Numbered from the stretch's first letter, positions 1 to 9,447 are shown. The stretch is DNA of 64,000 nt from Paraburkholderia caribensis (GCF_002902945.1 NZ_CP026102.1:744001-808000), one strand, 5' to 3'. Made by a program: numbers and translations. The notes: generated by a model from the letters alone, not told the origin.

Positions 1-348
1 AGCACCCTATGCGCGCGCCTGCGCATTGCGGCATGTTGGCGAGGCGCGGTGGGTCGTTGCGCGTCGCGTGGGACGGCGACCCTGCACGCATGCAAGTCGC
101 CGACGATTTCACGCAGCGCTGGATCTGGACGAGCAATCCGCGCCGCACGCAGGCGCGCTGTATGTCAGCCGCGAGAAGCCTGCATATGACGCACGCGGCG
201 ATGCGCGTGCGCAGCCGTCAACGTTATCAGGTCAAGCGTCACGGAAGTCACTGAATAAAACACATGACGGCCGTGCTTCGTGAACCGCCGTTAAGGATTC
301 ACGAAGCGCGGCCGTCGGAGAGAGTCATCGATGAACTGCAACCCTGCG
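1..348. other. Window edge without a supported gene
   Basis: I find no convincing coding region in the first 348 bases. The open frames here lack a recognisable family and a good ribosome binding site. The stretch may hold the end of a gene that begins outside the window. Its only clear structure is the hairpin at 266-316, listed separately. Confidence 0.4.
250..316 (-). terminator. Rho-independent-type terminator after the small hypothetical gene
   Basis: Positions 266-284 and 298-316 form an inverted repeat of 19 bp with one mismatch and a 13-nt loop. On the minus strand the stem is followed by a T-rich run (TGTTTTATT). It lies just past the stop codon of the minus-strand gene ending at 349. 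Confidence 0.6.
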
Positions 349-606
349 TCATTGAGCGACGGACTCGCGATAGAACTGGCTCTTCCGGTCGAAGATCAGT
401 TGCGCGAGAAAGTCGGCGTCATAGGCGTTGAGCAGATGCGATTGAAAGCGCTCGATATAGGCGGTGATGCGCGCCATTTCATTGCTGACGTCGTCGAAAA
501 AATCAAGCGTGGCCTGGCTCCAGCGAAACCGCAGGCCCAGATCGCTGAACGCGGCGTTGTAGGCGCTCAGCAGCGCTTCGTTGTGCAGATCGGCAGACTG
601 ATTCAT
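349..606 (-). CDS. Small hypothetical protein, 85 aa
   Basis: I do not recognise this family. The start was set at the ATG at 606 because a GGGAG Shine-Dalgarno sequence lies 8-10 nt upstream; the longer frame to 648 has none. The protein is soluble-looking and helical, with no signal peptide or membrane segment, and contains an FDDVSNEMARI stretch of amphipathic character. It lies 96 nt downstream of the LysR gene on the same strand, so the two may be cotranscribed. A hairpin terminator follows its stop. Confidence 0.6.
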   Translation of the reverse strand: MNQSADLHNEALLSAYNAAFSDLGLRFRWSQATLDFFDDVSNEMARITAYIERFQSHLLNAYDADFLAQLIFDRKSQFYRESVAQ

Positions 607-702
607 TGCAGGACTCCCATGTCGAGTGACGAGGCTCGACAGAAGCATAGGAGCCGCAATGAATCCGCAATAGTTAAAGTTTTATTGGCTATCCATAGCC
701 GG

Positions 703-1647
703 TCACTTATGGACGGCCAGTTGATTGACGCGCGTGATCTGTTCGATCAGGGCCGCGCCTTCTTCCATCAGAAAGCGCTTGAACGCCACGGCAACGGGCG
801 GCAACCGCTTGTTCTTGCGATGCACGACGTACCAGTTGAGCATCACCGGAAAGCCTTCGACATCCAGCACGACGAGATGCCCGACCTGCAATTCGAGGCT
901 GATCGTATGCGCGGACAGAAACGCGATGCCCATGCCCGCGATCACGGCCTGCTTGATGGTCTCGGTGCTCTTGATTTCCATCGCGATCTTCAGGTTCGTG
1001 AGGCGCCCGGCAAAGCCTTCTTCCATCGAATTCCACGTGTCCGAGCCGCGTTCGCGGACCACGAAAGCCTCGTTCGCAAGCTGGCTCATCTTGATGTTGC
1101 GCCTGTTGGCGAGAGGATGCGTGGGCGCCGCGACGATCACATACGGATGCGGCGCGAACACTTCGTTGATCGCATCCATTTCCTGCGGCGGACGCACCAT
1201 CACAGCGAGATCGGTCTGATTGGTCGACAGCTGATGCAGCAGTTCTTCGCGATTGTGCACGGCAAGATTCAACTCGACGCCCGCGTAGCGGCGCGTGAAT
1301 TCTGCGAGCAGCCGCGGAAAGAAGTAGTCGCCCGCACTGATCACCGCGACGTTCAGTTTGCCGCCCGATATGCCTTTGAGCTGGCCCATCGCTTCGTCGA
1401 CTTCATGAAATTGCTGAATGATCGCGCGGCTGTAGTGGAGCATTTCGGTGCCCGCCGGCGTCAGGTAGATCTTCTTGCCGAGCTGCTCGAAAAGCGGCAA
1501 GCCCGCATGTTCTTCCAGTTGCCTGACCTGGGTGGAAACGGCGGGCTGCGTGAGATGCAGTTCCTCCGCCGCGCGCGAAAAGCTCAGATGCCGCGCCACT
1601 GTTTCGAAGACTTTCAGCTGGCGGAGGGTCGCGTTACGCATTGTCAT
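703..1647 (-). CDS. LysR-family regulator, CbbR-like
   Basis: Transcription factor of 314 aa. The N-terminal winged helix-turn-helix (about residues 5-65, RAAEELHLTQPAVSTQ) binds DNA. The remainder is the usual two-lobed periplasmic-binding-like effector domain. The sequence resembles CbbR-type regulators more than other LysR groups. It is divergent from the OxlT-type antiporter gene, with 349 bp between the starts, which suggests that it controls that gene in response to an oxalate- or carbon-related signal; that link is inferred. The start at 1647 lacks a strong ribosome binding site, and an ATG two codons in is equally possible. Confidence 0.85.
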   Translation of the reverse strand: MTMRNATLRQLKVFETVARHLSFSRAAEELHLTQPAVSTQVRQLEEHAGLPLFEQLGKKIYLTPAGTEMLHYSRAIIQQFHEVDEAMGQLKGISGGKLNVAVISAGDYFFPRLLAEFTRRYAGVELNLAVHNREELLHQLSTNQTDLAVMVRPPQEMDAINEVFAPHPYVIVAAPTHPLANRRNIKMSQLANEAFVVRERGSDTWNSMEEGFAGRLTNLKIAMEIKSTETIKQAVIAGMGIAFLSAHTISLELQVGHLVVLDVEGFPVMLNWYVVHRKNKRLPPVAVAFKRFLMEEGAALIEQITRVNQLAVHK

Positions 1648-1996
1648 GGCGGATGTATAAGCGAAGGTGAATCCTCATGGTAACAAACTTTAATTATCAG
1701 TAATTCAGCATTGACCCTAGCATGGATTCTGTAATGGACGATTCGCTGCACGAACATCGGGTTAACGCTTAAAAACAAGGCTCCGATGCGAAAAATACAC
1801 AAGCCGGTGACGGCGGCTTTTAACAGGCAAATAAGGCAGGCGATAAATCGGATTAAAGGTTTTTTATAAAAGAAGTAGTGGAATTGGCATTGCGAATTAC
1901 CCCGAAGCAGCCCGTTTGGGGACACAACTATAAGGTGGCATGCATACAGACCGGCGCTTTGGCCGGCTGCCCTAAATAGATAGCGGAGACAGGCAC
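1648..1996. promoter_or_regulatory. Divergent promoter region between LysR and OxlT-type genes
   Basis: This 349-bp gap is AT-rich relative to its surroundings. It contains a palindrome AATTA-N4-TAATT at 1692-1705, close to the LysR start, which is a plausible LysR T-N11-A type site. A small hairpin (AAGCCG/CGGCTT, 1801-1819) followed by TT lies in the middle. Just before the oxlT start is GCGGAGACAGGCAC, with GGAG as the ribosome binding site. Assignment of operators is inference. Confidence 0.4.
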
Positions 1997-3337
1997 ATGA
2001 ACAGCATTTCGCAGCAAGCTCCCGTTGCGTTCTGGCGCAACCGGTGGTGGCAACTGGCATTTGGCATCTTGTGCATGGCGCTGGTCGCCAACCTTCAATA
2101 CGCGTGGACGCTGTTCGTCACACCGATGAGCACAAAGCATCATTGGGGGCAGGCTGAAGTTCAGCTTGCGTTCTCGATCTTCATTCTGACCGAGACGTGG
2201 CTGGTGCCGGTGGAAGGATGGCTCGTCGACCGTTTCGGTCCTCGTCCCGTCGTCGCGGGCGGCGCGATTTGCGCGGGCCTTGCATGGGTGATGAATTCCT
2301 ATGCGACGACGCTGCCAGAGTTGTACGCCGCGTCCGTGATCGCCGGTATCGGCGCGGGCGGGGTGTACGGCACATGCGTCGGCAATGCGCTGAAGTGGTT
2401 CCCGGACAAGCGCGGTCTCGCAGCAGGTTTGACGGCAGCAGGTTTCGGCGCGGGCGCGGCCGTCACGGTGATTCCGATTGCAAACATGATTACGCGCTCC
2501 GGTTACGAGCACACGTTCATGTTCTTCGGCATCCTGCAGGGCGTCTGCATTTTCGTGCTGGCACTGCTGCTGAGAAAGCCCGACGGCGCCAAGGCACCGC
2601 CCGCCAAGCGCAAGTTCGCGGTCACCAAGCAGGATTACACGCCGGGCCAGATGATCAAGTCGCCGGTGTTCTGGGTGATCTATGCATCGTTTGTCGCGGT
2701 TGCTGCAGGCGGCCTGATGGCGACGGCGCAAATCGGTCCGATCGCAAAAGACTGGGGCCTCGCGAAGCTGCCGATGACGCTGTTCGGCGCCACGCTGCCG
2801 CTGCTGACGATGACGCTGTCCATCGACAACATCTGCAATGGCTTCACGCGTCCGCTGTGCGGTTTCATCTCCGACAAGATCGGCCGCGAGAACACGATGT
2901 TCGCGATCTTCATCGGCGAAGGGCTCGCGCTGCTGGGGCTGATGGAGTACGGCCAGAACCCGTATGCGTTCATGACGTTCGCGGCGCTGATCTTCCTGTT
3001 CTGGGGCGAGATCTTCTCGATCTTCCCGGCCATCTGCGCGGACACGTTCGGCAGCAAATATGCGGCGGCGAATGCGGGCACGCTCTATACCGCGAAGGGC
3101 ACGGCATCGCTGATCGTGCCGATCGCTTCCGTGCTCGCGGCGACGGGCGGCTGGAACCTGGTGTTCATCGTCTCGGCGGTGATCACGATTGCGGCGGGCG
3201 TGTCGGCGAAATTCGTGCTGGCACCGATGCGCGCGCGCTGGATCGCTTCATCGAACGAGGCATCTCGCGAACTCGAGCCGGAACTGGCGGCAAACGGACC
3301 GGGCCTGCGTCACTGGCCGGAACAGACGGGCGAATAA
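1997..3337 (+). CDS. oxlT: Oxalate/formate antiporter-type MFS transporter
   Basis: Inner-membrane major facilitator protein of 446 aa with about 12 hydrophobic segments. It matches the OxlT group, which exchanges oxalate for formate. The loop between segments 2 and 3 has the MFS signature DRFGPRP. The stretch LYTAKGTASL late in the protein carries a lysine in the position where OxlT uses a charged residue for oxalate; that equivalence is from family knowledge and was not aligned. The gene is followed 33 bp later by a second LysR and then an aldehyde dehydrogenase. No formyl-CoA transferase or oxalyl-CoA decarboxylase lies in the window, so the substrate in this host remains likely but unproven. 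Confidence 0.85.
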   Translation: MNSISQQAPVAFWRNRWWQLAFGILCMALVANLQYAWTLFVTPMSTKHHWGQAEVQLAFSIFILTETWLVPVEGWLVDRFGPRPVVAGGAICAGLAWVMNSYATTLPELYAASVIAGIGAGGVYGTCVGNALKWFPDKRGLAAGLTAAGFGAGAAVTVIPIANMITRSGYEHTFMFFGILQGVCIFVLALLLRKPDGAKAPPAKRKFAVTKQDYTPGQMIKSPVFWVIYASFVAVAAGGLMATAQIGPIAKDWGLAKLPMTLFGATLPLLTMTLSIDNICNGFTRPLCGFISDKIGRENTMFAIFIGEGLALLGLMEYGQNPYAFMTFAALIFLFWGEIFSIFPAICADTFGSKYAAANAGTLYTAKGTASLIVPIASVLAATGGWNLVFIVSAVITIAAGVSAKFVLAPMRARWIASSNEASRELEPELAANGPGLRHWPEQTGE

Positions 3338-3370
3338 ACCCGTTTCACTTCAACATGGCGACCTGAACAC

Positions 3371-4393
3371 ATGAACGTATCATTGCAGCAATTGAAGGTG
3401 TTCGTCGCCGTCGCGCGTCAGCGGAGCTTCACCCGTGCGGCGCGCGAGTTCGATCTGACGCAGTCGGCCGTGAGCCGGTGCGTGCGCGAACTCGAAGAGG
3501 CAATTGCATTGCGTCTCTTCGATCGCACGACGCGTCAGGTCGAACTGACGACAGCGGGCTCCCGGCTCGAACGGCGCATCGCCCGGCTGATCGAGGAAAT
3601 CGAGCTGACCTTGCGCGAGGAGCGTGCCGCGCACGAGGAGCACACGGGCGTCGTGGTGGTGGCGTGCGATCCCGTGACGTCGTCGGGCTGGCTGCCCGAG
3701 CGGCTCGCGCGCGGCGCCGCGATCTTCCCCGATCTGATCGTCACCGCGAAGGAACAGCCTCAACATGCCGTGCTCGCCGCCATCGAGCAGGGCGAAGTCG
3801 ACTTCGGCGTACTGTGCGACGCGCACGTTGCGGGCGCCGATGCCTTTCACATCCAACCGCTCGTTTCGACGCCGCTGTGCGCGGTGCTGCCGCAGGCGCA
3901 TCCGCTTGCCGCCGGCGCCGCGCTGCACTGGGAAGCGCTGCGCAATACCAGGACTGTCACGCAACTCGTTACGCTCAATGCGGAAGCGGGCACGCGCAAT
4001 GTAACGGAGCGGGCATTGAACGTGCATCGTATCGATGCGGCGCGCGCCAACGAATGCGGGCATCTCGCCGCGGCGCTGCGCATGATCGAACTCGGTCTCG
4101 GCATTGGCGTATTGCCTGTCGACATGCAAGCCGGCGCGCTGCCGGCGTCGCTCGTCGCGCTTCCGCTCGTGCCCGAGGTGTCCGTGACGACGGTGCTGGT
4201 GCGCCGCCGCAACCGCTCGTTGCGACCGAATGCCGAAGCCGTCTGGGCGCTGTTTGCCGGCAAGGAACTGCCCGATCATGCTGGCGCGTCGGCGGCGTCT
4301 GGCGCAGCATCTGTCAATCCAACCATAAAAGGAGCCACCCACGAACCGATGCCGTGCGTACCCGATGAAGAGGCGTTGATGCGTGCCTCATAA
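3371..4393 (+). CDS. LysR-family regulator
   Basis: Regulator of 340 aa with an N-terminal helix-turn-helix (about residues 4-62, RAAREFDLTQSAVSRC) and a LysR substrate-binding domain. It carries a C-terminal tail of about 45 residues beyond the usual end, rich in Ala, Ser and Pro. It lies on the same strand as the upstream transporter and the downstream aldehyde dehydrogenase (69-bp gap), so it probably regulates one or both. The effector cannot be named from sequence. Confidence 0.85.
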   Translation: MNVSLQQLKVFVAVARQRSFTRAAREFDLTQSAVSRCVRELEEAIALRLFDRTTRQVELTTAGSRLERRIARLIEEIELTLREERAAHEEHTGVVVVACDPVTSSGWLPERLARGAAIFPDLIVTAKEQPQHAVLAAIEQGEVDFGVLCDAHVAGADAFHIQPLVSTPLCAVLPQAHPLAAGAALHWEALRNTRTVTQLVTLNAEAGTRNVTERALNVHRIDAARANECGHLAAALRMIELGLGIGVLPVDMQAGALPASLVALPLVPEVSVTTVLVRRRNRSLRPNAEAVWALFAGKELPDHAGASAASGAASVNPTIKGATHEPMPCVPDEEALMRAS

Positions 4394-4462
4394 GCGCGAG
4401 GGTGCGGGCGGTTCAGCCAACGGTTCGCGAAGCAGCCATATCGCAATCGCAAGGAGTACGAG

Positions 4463-5914
4463 ATGGACACTGAAACCGACCTCAGACGCTACGATCTGCT
4501 CATCGACGGCAAGCGGCTGCCGCCCGGCACCGGCGAATACACTGTCGACATCAACCCCGCGACTGAAGAGCCGATAGCGCTCGTCGCGCAAGGCAGCGCG
4601 CAGGATGTCGATACGGCCGTCAAGGCCGCGCGCGCCGCGCTGAAAGTGTGGAACGGCATGCGCGCCGCCGAGCGCGGCCGGATTCTGATGCGCTTCTCCG
4701 AACTGCTACGCGAGCACCAGGACGAAATCGTCGCGCTGGAAAGTCTCGACGCGGGTAAGCCGCTCGCCTCCGTCAAGCGCCAGGACGTGCCCGCCGCCAT
4801 CGATACGCTCGCGTACTACGCCGGCTGGTGCGACAAGATCAACGGCCAGGTCGTGCCCGTGCGCCCCGATGCACTGACCTACACGGTGCGCGAGCCCGTC
4901 GGCGTGGTCGGCGCGATCGTGCCGTGGAATTTTCCGCTGATGATCGGCATGTGGAAGATCGCGCCCGCGCTCGCATGCGGCTGCACGATGGTCGTGAAGC
5001 CCGCCGAGATCACGCCGCTGTCGGCGTTGCGGATCGGCGAGCTCGCGCTGGAAGCGGGCGTGCCGCCCGGCGTGCTGAACATCGTGACGGGTAAGGGGCG
5101 CGTGGTGGGCGATGCGATCGTCGCGCATCCGGGTATCGACAAGGTGACGTTTACGGGGTCACCGTCGGTCGGGCGCGGCATTCTGCAGGGCGCGGCGGGC
5201 AACTTCAAGCGCGTGACGCTGGAACTCGGCGGCAAGTCGGCGAACGTGATTTTCGCCGATGCGAATATCGACAACGCCGTCCGCGCCGCCGCCTCGGGGA
5301 TTTTCTTCAATACGGGTCAGGTGTGTTCGGCGGGCTCGCGCATTCTTGCGCATCGCGATGTCTACGACGAAGTGGTCGAAAGGCTCGCGGCGCGTGCGAA
5401 AGGGCTCAAGGTCGGCGATCCGTCCGAGCGGGAGACGACCATGGGCCCGCTCGTCTCGGCTGCGCAGATGAAGACGGTGCTCGATTACGTGGACATCGGC
5501 AGGAACGAAGGGGCGTCGCTCGTGACGGGCGGCGCGCGCATCGGGCAGAAGGGCTTTTTTGTCGAGCCGACGGTGTTCGCGAACGTCGAGCACGAAATGC
5601 GCATTTCGCAGGAGGAAATCTTCGGGCCGGTGGCGAGCGTCGTGCGTTTCAACGACGAAGAGGACGCCGTGCGCATCGCGAACGGCACCGCGTACAGCCT
5701 CGCGGCGGGCGTGTGGAGCGCGGATATCGGCCGCGTGCATCGCGTCGCGCATGCGCTGAAGGCGGGCACGGTCTGGATCAACACCTACGGCTATACCGAC
5801 GTGCGCCTACCGTGGGGCGGCTCGGGCGATTCGGGCTTCGGCCGTGAACACGGCGATGCCGCGATCGAAAACTTTACGGAGCCGAAGTCGATCTGGCTCG
5901 CGCTCGAACATTGA
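4463..5914 (+). CDS. NAD(P)-dependent aldehyde dehydrogenase
   Basis: A 483-aa aldehyde dehydrogenase superfamily enzyme, full length for the family, oxidising an aldehyde to its acid. The general-base Glu is in VTLELGGKSANV (about residue 253) and the catalytic Cys in FFNTGQVCSAGSR (about residue 287). The Rossmann region includes PWNFPLMIGMWK and TFTGSPSVGRG. The ribosome binding site AAGGAG precedes the ATG. It follows the LysR gene and ends at a strong bidirectional terminator. The substrate is not evident; sequence similarity is to betaine-, gamma-aminobutyraldehyde- and phenylacetaldehyde-type enzymes. Confidence 0.88.
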   Translation: MDTETDLRRYDLLIDGKRLPPGTGEYTVDINPATEEPIALVAQGSAQDVDTAVKAARAALKVWNGMRAAERGRILMRFSELLREHQDEIVALESLDAGKPLASVKRQDVPAAIDTLAYYAGWCDKINGQVVPVRPDALTYTVREPVGVVGAIVPWNFPLMIGMWKIAPALACGCTMVVKPAEITPLSALRIGELALEAGVPPGVLNIVTGKGRVVGDAIVAHPGIDKVTFTGSPSVGRGILQGAAGNFKRVTLELGGKSANVIFADANIDNAVRAAASGIFFNTGQVCSAGSRILAHRDVYDEVVERLAARAKGLKVGDPSERETTMGPLVSAAQMKTVLDYVDIGRNEGASLVTGGARIGQKGFFVEPTVFANVEHEMRISQEEIFGPVASVVRFNDEEDAVRIANGTAYSLAAGVWSADIGRVHRVAHALKAGTVWINTYGYTDVRLPWGGSGDSGFGREHGDAAIENFTEPKSIWLALEH

Positions 5915-5930
5915 TCGCGGCGCGGCAATG

Positions 5931-5973
5931 AAAAAACGGATCGGACGTTTTGTGTCCGATCCGTTCTTTTTTC
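5931..5973. terminator. Bidirectional rho-independent terminator
   Basis: A 12-bp perfect stem (AACGGATCGGAC, 5935-5946, with its complement 5954-5965) encloses a 7-nt loop. A run of A precedes it and a run of T follows it, so it can stop transcription from the aldehyde dehydrogenase (+) and the LysE gene (-). Confidence 0.9.
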
Positions 5974-5991
5974 TGGCGCCGCAGCGAGGAT

Positions 5992-6615
5992 TCAGCTCGA
6001 ACGCCGCACCAGCAGGAAGCTCACGCCGACCGCGCCGAGAAATGCGCCGCAGCAGCGGTTGAACCAGCGGCGCACGGTGGCACGCGTCAGCCATTTGCCG
6101 AGATACATGCCCGCCCACGAATACAGCGCGATCGCGAGCCATTCGAGCACGAGAAAGCTGGCGCCGAGCACGGCGAATTGCGGCAGCATCGGCTTCGAAA
6201 TATCGACGAATTGCGGCAGGAACGCGGTGAACACCAGAATCGCCTTCGGGTTGCCCGCCGCGACAAAGCATTCCTGGCGCGCGATGCGCCACAGCGAAGC
6301 GTCGTCCTGCTTCATCCCGTCCATCGGTCCGGCGTCGCTGCGCCACAGCTGGACGGCCAGCCAGATCAGATAGGCGGCACCCACCAGTTTGATCGCAAGG
6401 AAGAACACTTCGGATGCGTGCAGCACGACGGCGAGGCCCGTTGCAGCGAGCACCAGCATGCCGGCAAAGGCGACCAGCCGTCCGCTGCCGGCGACGAACG
6501 CCGTCATGAAGCCGTGCCGGGCGGCAACGTTGATCGACAGCAGATTGTTGGGCCCGGGCGCCATGTTGATCGCGAAGCACGCGGGAAGAAAAAACAGCCA
6601 GGCGGTGAGAGACAT
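5992..6615 (-). CDS. LysE/RhtB-family amino acid exporter
   Basis: A 207-aa inner-membrane protein with about six hydrophobic segments, typical of LysE/RhtB exporters that remove amino acids or related metabolites. It has the family stretch NMAPGPNNLLSIN near the N-terminus and GNPKAILVF in the middle. The start at 6615 gives the normal family N-terminus (MSLTAWLFFLPACF); the longer open frame adds an unrelated leader. It converges on the aldehyde dehydrogenase through a shared terminator. The exported substrate is unknown. Confidence 0.85.
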   Translation of the reverse strand: MSLTAWLFFLPACFAINMAPGPNNLLSINVAARHGFMTAFVAGSGRLVAFAGMLVLAATGLAVVLHASEVFFLAIKLVGAAYLIWLAVQLWRSDAGPMDGMKQDDASLWRIARQECFVAAGNPKAILVFTAFLPQFVDISKPMLPQFAVLGASFLVLEWLAIALYSWAGMYLGKWLTRATVRRWFNRCCGAFLGAVGVSFLLVRRSS

Positions 6616-6781
6616 GACGGCTCGCTCGGACGGGCCGCCGCGCGGCGTTGGTTCGCACAGCGCGCGGCGGTAAATGCAGAGGGAAATATCCGATTGTAGC
6701 GAAATGTCGGCTGCGGCTACGCCGCAGCGCAAGAGAATTGCGCCGCCGCCGGCAGCGCCAGCGCGAAGCGGAACGCGCCTG

Positions 6782-7339
6782 TTATTCGACCGGCTGTAGC
6801 GATTGCTGAAACGACGGATCTCTGACGATCGTATCGACGCTGATTTTCACGACGTCGTCGAGTGCGAGCGCGGGGTTCGTGAACTTCTGCCGGAACAGAT
6901 GGACCGTATTGCTCTTGACGTAGACAGTCTGCTTCGTCGACGCATTGGTGACGAAGTAGCAGATGGTCATCGTCCACGTGGCCCGCGGCCGCGCATCGTC
7001 CACCGACAACACCTCGATCCGGCCACTCAGCACCAGCTTGTCGTGGGTCGTCACGGCGATGCCCGACTTGCGCCATGCGGACACGACAGCGTCGCGCACC
7101 GCCGACTCGACACCTTTCTTCAGCAGGATGGACGTCGTCGCCGTATTGGGAATGCGATCGAAGCTGACGTGGCCATCGCGCGCGGGCATGTACGCGAAGT
7201 CGCGGGCGGAGGCGATGACGAGCGCGTTGTCGGCAGGCGTCGAGGTCGACGCGGTGGAGCGGGGCACGAAGAAGGAGCAAGCGGAGCTGAGGAGCGCGAA
7301 GCAGGCGATGCTGGATCGTTTGAGCAGAAGCGGGTTCAC
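6782..7339 (-). CDS. Putative lipoprotein, 185 aa
   Basis: A predicted outer- or inner-membrane lipoprotein with a lipobox LLSSAC, the lipidated Cys at residue 21, after a short basic and hydrophobic signal. The rest is a small mixed alpha/beta domain with no motif I can name. The GTG start at 7339 is the only one that gives the full signal peptide, although its ribosome binding site is weak. It stands alone on the minus strand between lysE and the divergent glycosyltransferase pair. Confidence 0.65.
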   Translation of the reverse strand: MNPLLLKRSSIACFALLSSACSFFVPRSTASTSTPADNALVIASARDFAYMPARDGHVSFDRIPNTATTSILLKKGVESAVRDAVVSAWRKSGIAVTTHDKLVLSGRIEVLSVDDARPRATWTMTICYFVTNASTKQTVYVKSNTVHLFRQKFTNPALALDDVVKISVDTIVRDPSFQQSLQPVE

Positions 7340-7704
7340 GGCGATGGCGCAGCAGGCGTGTCGCTGCGGTATGAAAGTCGAAAGGCGAGAGTGTGTCGCG
7401 CGGGCCTAAGCGCGAATATGAGACGCGTCCTAAAAATACGGTCGCTGCATCGGATCGACAACGTCGGCAGGCCAACAATTGAATACGGTCAAAGCACGCG
7501 CGATGGGGGCCGAGTCCAGCCAGAAGGGCCGGCTTCACGCGATCCGGCTATGTTCGCGCCAAGTTTTTTGAGCGGTGTCAATGTTGCAGGTCCGCATCTC
7601 AAAAACGCACCCCTCTTATCGCATTAAGAGTCTTCTTACAGTCTTTTTTTGGATAGTCCGCGATACTCATCGACGCTCATTTTCATCCAGACAAAGAGAC
7701 CTCC
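7340..7704. promoter_or_regulatory. Divergent intergenic region
   Basis: This 365-bp gap separates the lipoprotein gene (-) from the glycosyltransferase gene (+). The last 100 bases are AT-richer and hold the likely promoter of the glycosyltransferase pair. AGAG about 6 nt before the ATG at 7705 is the ribosome binding site. I see no RNA gene or repeat. Confidence 0.4.
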
Positions 7705-8493
7705 ATGCTTGACTCGTCCGCGCTTCAATCGATGAAACCGCTTTTCATGACGCCATGCTACGGCGGCAACGTCATGGCGAATTTTGCAAACAGCCTGCTC
7801 GCCCTCAATAACGCGATGTGGCAGACGGGCATGCAGAGCTCGGTGCGAATCCGTTCCGGCGAAAGTCTGATCACGCGCGCGCGCAATGAGGCCGTCGCGG
7901 AATTTCTGCTCGATCCGGGCTACACGCATCTGTTCTGGATCGACGCAGACATCGGCTTTTCCGTCGATCAGGTGTTGCGGCTGCTGCTAGCCGATCGCGA
8001 TGTCGTGGCGGGCGTCTATCCGCTCAAGCGTTTCGACTGGCCGGGCGTGCTGCCCGGCGGACTCACGCAGGAAACCTTCGCCGCACGCTACCTGCGCTAT
8101 CCCGTGAACGCGCACGACGGTGTGTCGTCCGCGATCGACAGCGACGGCTTTCTCGAAGTCAGCGAAGCGCCGACGGGCTTCATGTGCATCAAGCGCAGCG
8201 CGATCGAAGCGATGATCGCGCGCCTGCCCGAACTGAAGTACGTGCCCGACGGTCCGCCCGATTCGCCGCTCTACGACCTCTGCTACCGCTTCTTCGATGT
8301 GATGGTCGAGCCTTCCACTCGCCGATACCTGTCGGAAGACTATGCGTTCTGCCGCCGCTGGCGCGATATTGGCGGGCAGGTATTCGTCGATACGCAATCG
8401 AAGCTGTCGCATCAGGGCATCTACACGTGGCACGGCGACTTCGGCGCGTCAATGGCGACGAGCCCGCTGACGGCGATTGGCGGCGAGTGCTGA
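7705..8493 (+). CDS. GT-A-type glycosyltransferase-like protein
   Basis: A 262-aa soluble protein. The segment THLFWIDADIGF (about residues 70-81) carries the DxD-like motif that binds the metal and nucleotide sugar in GT-A glycosyltransferases. It is preceded by SLITRARNEAVAEFL, which is typical of GT2-like folds. The C-terminal YLSEDYAFCRRWRDIGG resembles the ED acceptor-binding region of such enzymes. It is followed 18 nt later by a GT4-like gene, so the two probably act in one glycan pathway. Donor and acceptor are unknown. Confidence 0.65.
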   Translation: MLDSSALQSMKPLFMTPCYGGNVMANFANSLLALNNAMWQTGMQSSVRIRSGESLITRARNEAVAEFLLDPGYTHLFWIDADIGFSVDQVLRLLLADRDVVAGVYPLKRFDWPGVLPGGLTQETFAARYLRYPVNAHDGVSSAIDSDGFLEVSEAPTGFMCIKRSAIEAMIARLPELKYVPDGPPDSPLYDLCYRFFDVMVEPSTRRYLSEDYAFCRRWRDIGGQVFVDTQSKLSHQGIYTWHGDFGASMATSPLTAIGGEC

Positions 8494-8511
8494 CCCGCGA
8501 CGGCTCGACAC

Positions 8512-9447
8512 ATGAACATGGAAACCAACGAACTGAGCGTGCGCGCGCGTGGCGGCACGGAATTGATGCTGCGAGCGCTTCACGCGCGACTCGATCCGGA
8601 ACTGGTGCGGCAGTTTCAGATCATTCCTTCCCGCGTGCGCGGACTCGACCCCGACCGTAAGCGCATTCTTTGGCTGCACGACAAACCAAGCCGCGAAGAA
8701 TCCAGCTTCCTGGAACAGGCTGAAAATCGTGCAGCGTTTGCGGGCATTGTGTGTGTGTCGCATTATCAGGCGGCGCTGTATCAGATGATTCCTGGCGTGC
8801 CCTATGCGGAGATGAGCGTCTTGCAAAACGCGATCGAGCCATTCGGCGCCTATGTTCCGCGACGCAGCGAGCGCATCCGGCTGATCTATCACACGACGCC
8901 CGATCGCGGCCTCGAAATCCTCGTTCCCGTCTTCGAGTATCTGGCTGAGCGCCATCCCGACATTGAGCTGGACGTCTTTTCGAGCTTCAGCATCTACGAC
9001 TGGACGGAGCGCGACGCGCCATTTCTTCCGTTGTTCGAACGATGCCGCGCGCATTCGCGCATCCGTTACCACGGCGCGCAGCCGAATGCGGTAGTGCGCG
9101 AGACGCTGAGCGAATGCGACATCTTCGCGTATCCGAACATCGAACCCGAGACGAGTTGCATCGCCGCCATCGAAGCCATGTCGGCGGGCTGTCTCACGGT
9201 CTGCGCGGCGTACGGCGGCTTGCCGGAAACCTGCGCGAATTTCGCGAGGCTCTACCCGTTTACCGAAAACCGGCAGGCACACGCGCAGCGCTTCGCCGCC
9301 GTGCTCGACGAGGCAATCGAAACCGTCCGGCTGCGCAAAGCGGAAGACGAGTACTGGCGCGCGCATCAGGTCGAATATTTCACGCGCTTCTATTCGTGGG
9401 ACAGACGCATCGGCGAATGGGATGCCTATTTGCGCAGCCTGCTTTGA
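8512..9447 (+). CDS. GT4-like glycosyltransferase
   Basis: A 311-aa protein with a GT-B (GT4) C-terminal domain. The characteristic E-x7-E motif is present in PETSCIAAIEAMSAG (about residues 218-232), followed by GLPETC. NAIEPFG matches the usual central N-x-V/I loop. The N-terminal half is shorter than in most GT4 enzymes and starts directly with GGTELMLRALH. It is presumably transcribed with the preceding GT-A-like gene. The glycan made is not evident, and no O-antigen or capsule cluster surrounds the pair. Confidence 0.7.
   Translation: MNMETNELSVRARGGTELMLRALHARLDPELVRQFQIIPSRVRGLDPDRKRILWLHDKPSREESSFLEQAENRAAFAGIVCVSHYQAALYQMIPGVPYAEMSVLQNAIEPFGAYVPRRSERIRLIYHTTPDRGLEILVPVFEYLAERHPDIELDVFSSFSIYDWTERDAPFLPLFERCRAHSRIRYHGAQPNAVVRETLSECDIFAYPNIEPETSCIAAIEAMSAGCLTVCAAYGGLPETCANFARLYPFTENRQAHAQRFAAVLDEAIETVRLRKAEDEYWRAHQVEYFTRFYSWDRRIGEWDAYLRSLL

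Noticed and set aside
9..283. Two overlapping open frames at the left edge
   Set aside because: No ribosome binding site or recognisable family, and Arg-rich composition typical of non-coding frames in GC-rich sequence.
331..1683. 450-aa open frame on the plus strand
   Set aside because: It lies antisense to the small hypothetical gene and the LysR gene, which have family similarity. Long antisense frames are expected in GC-rich DNA.
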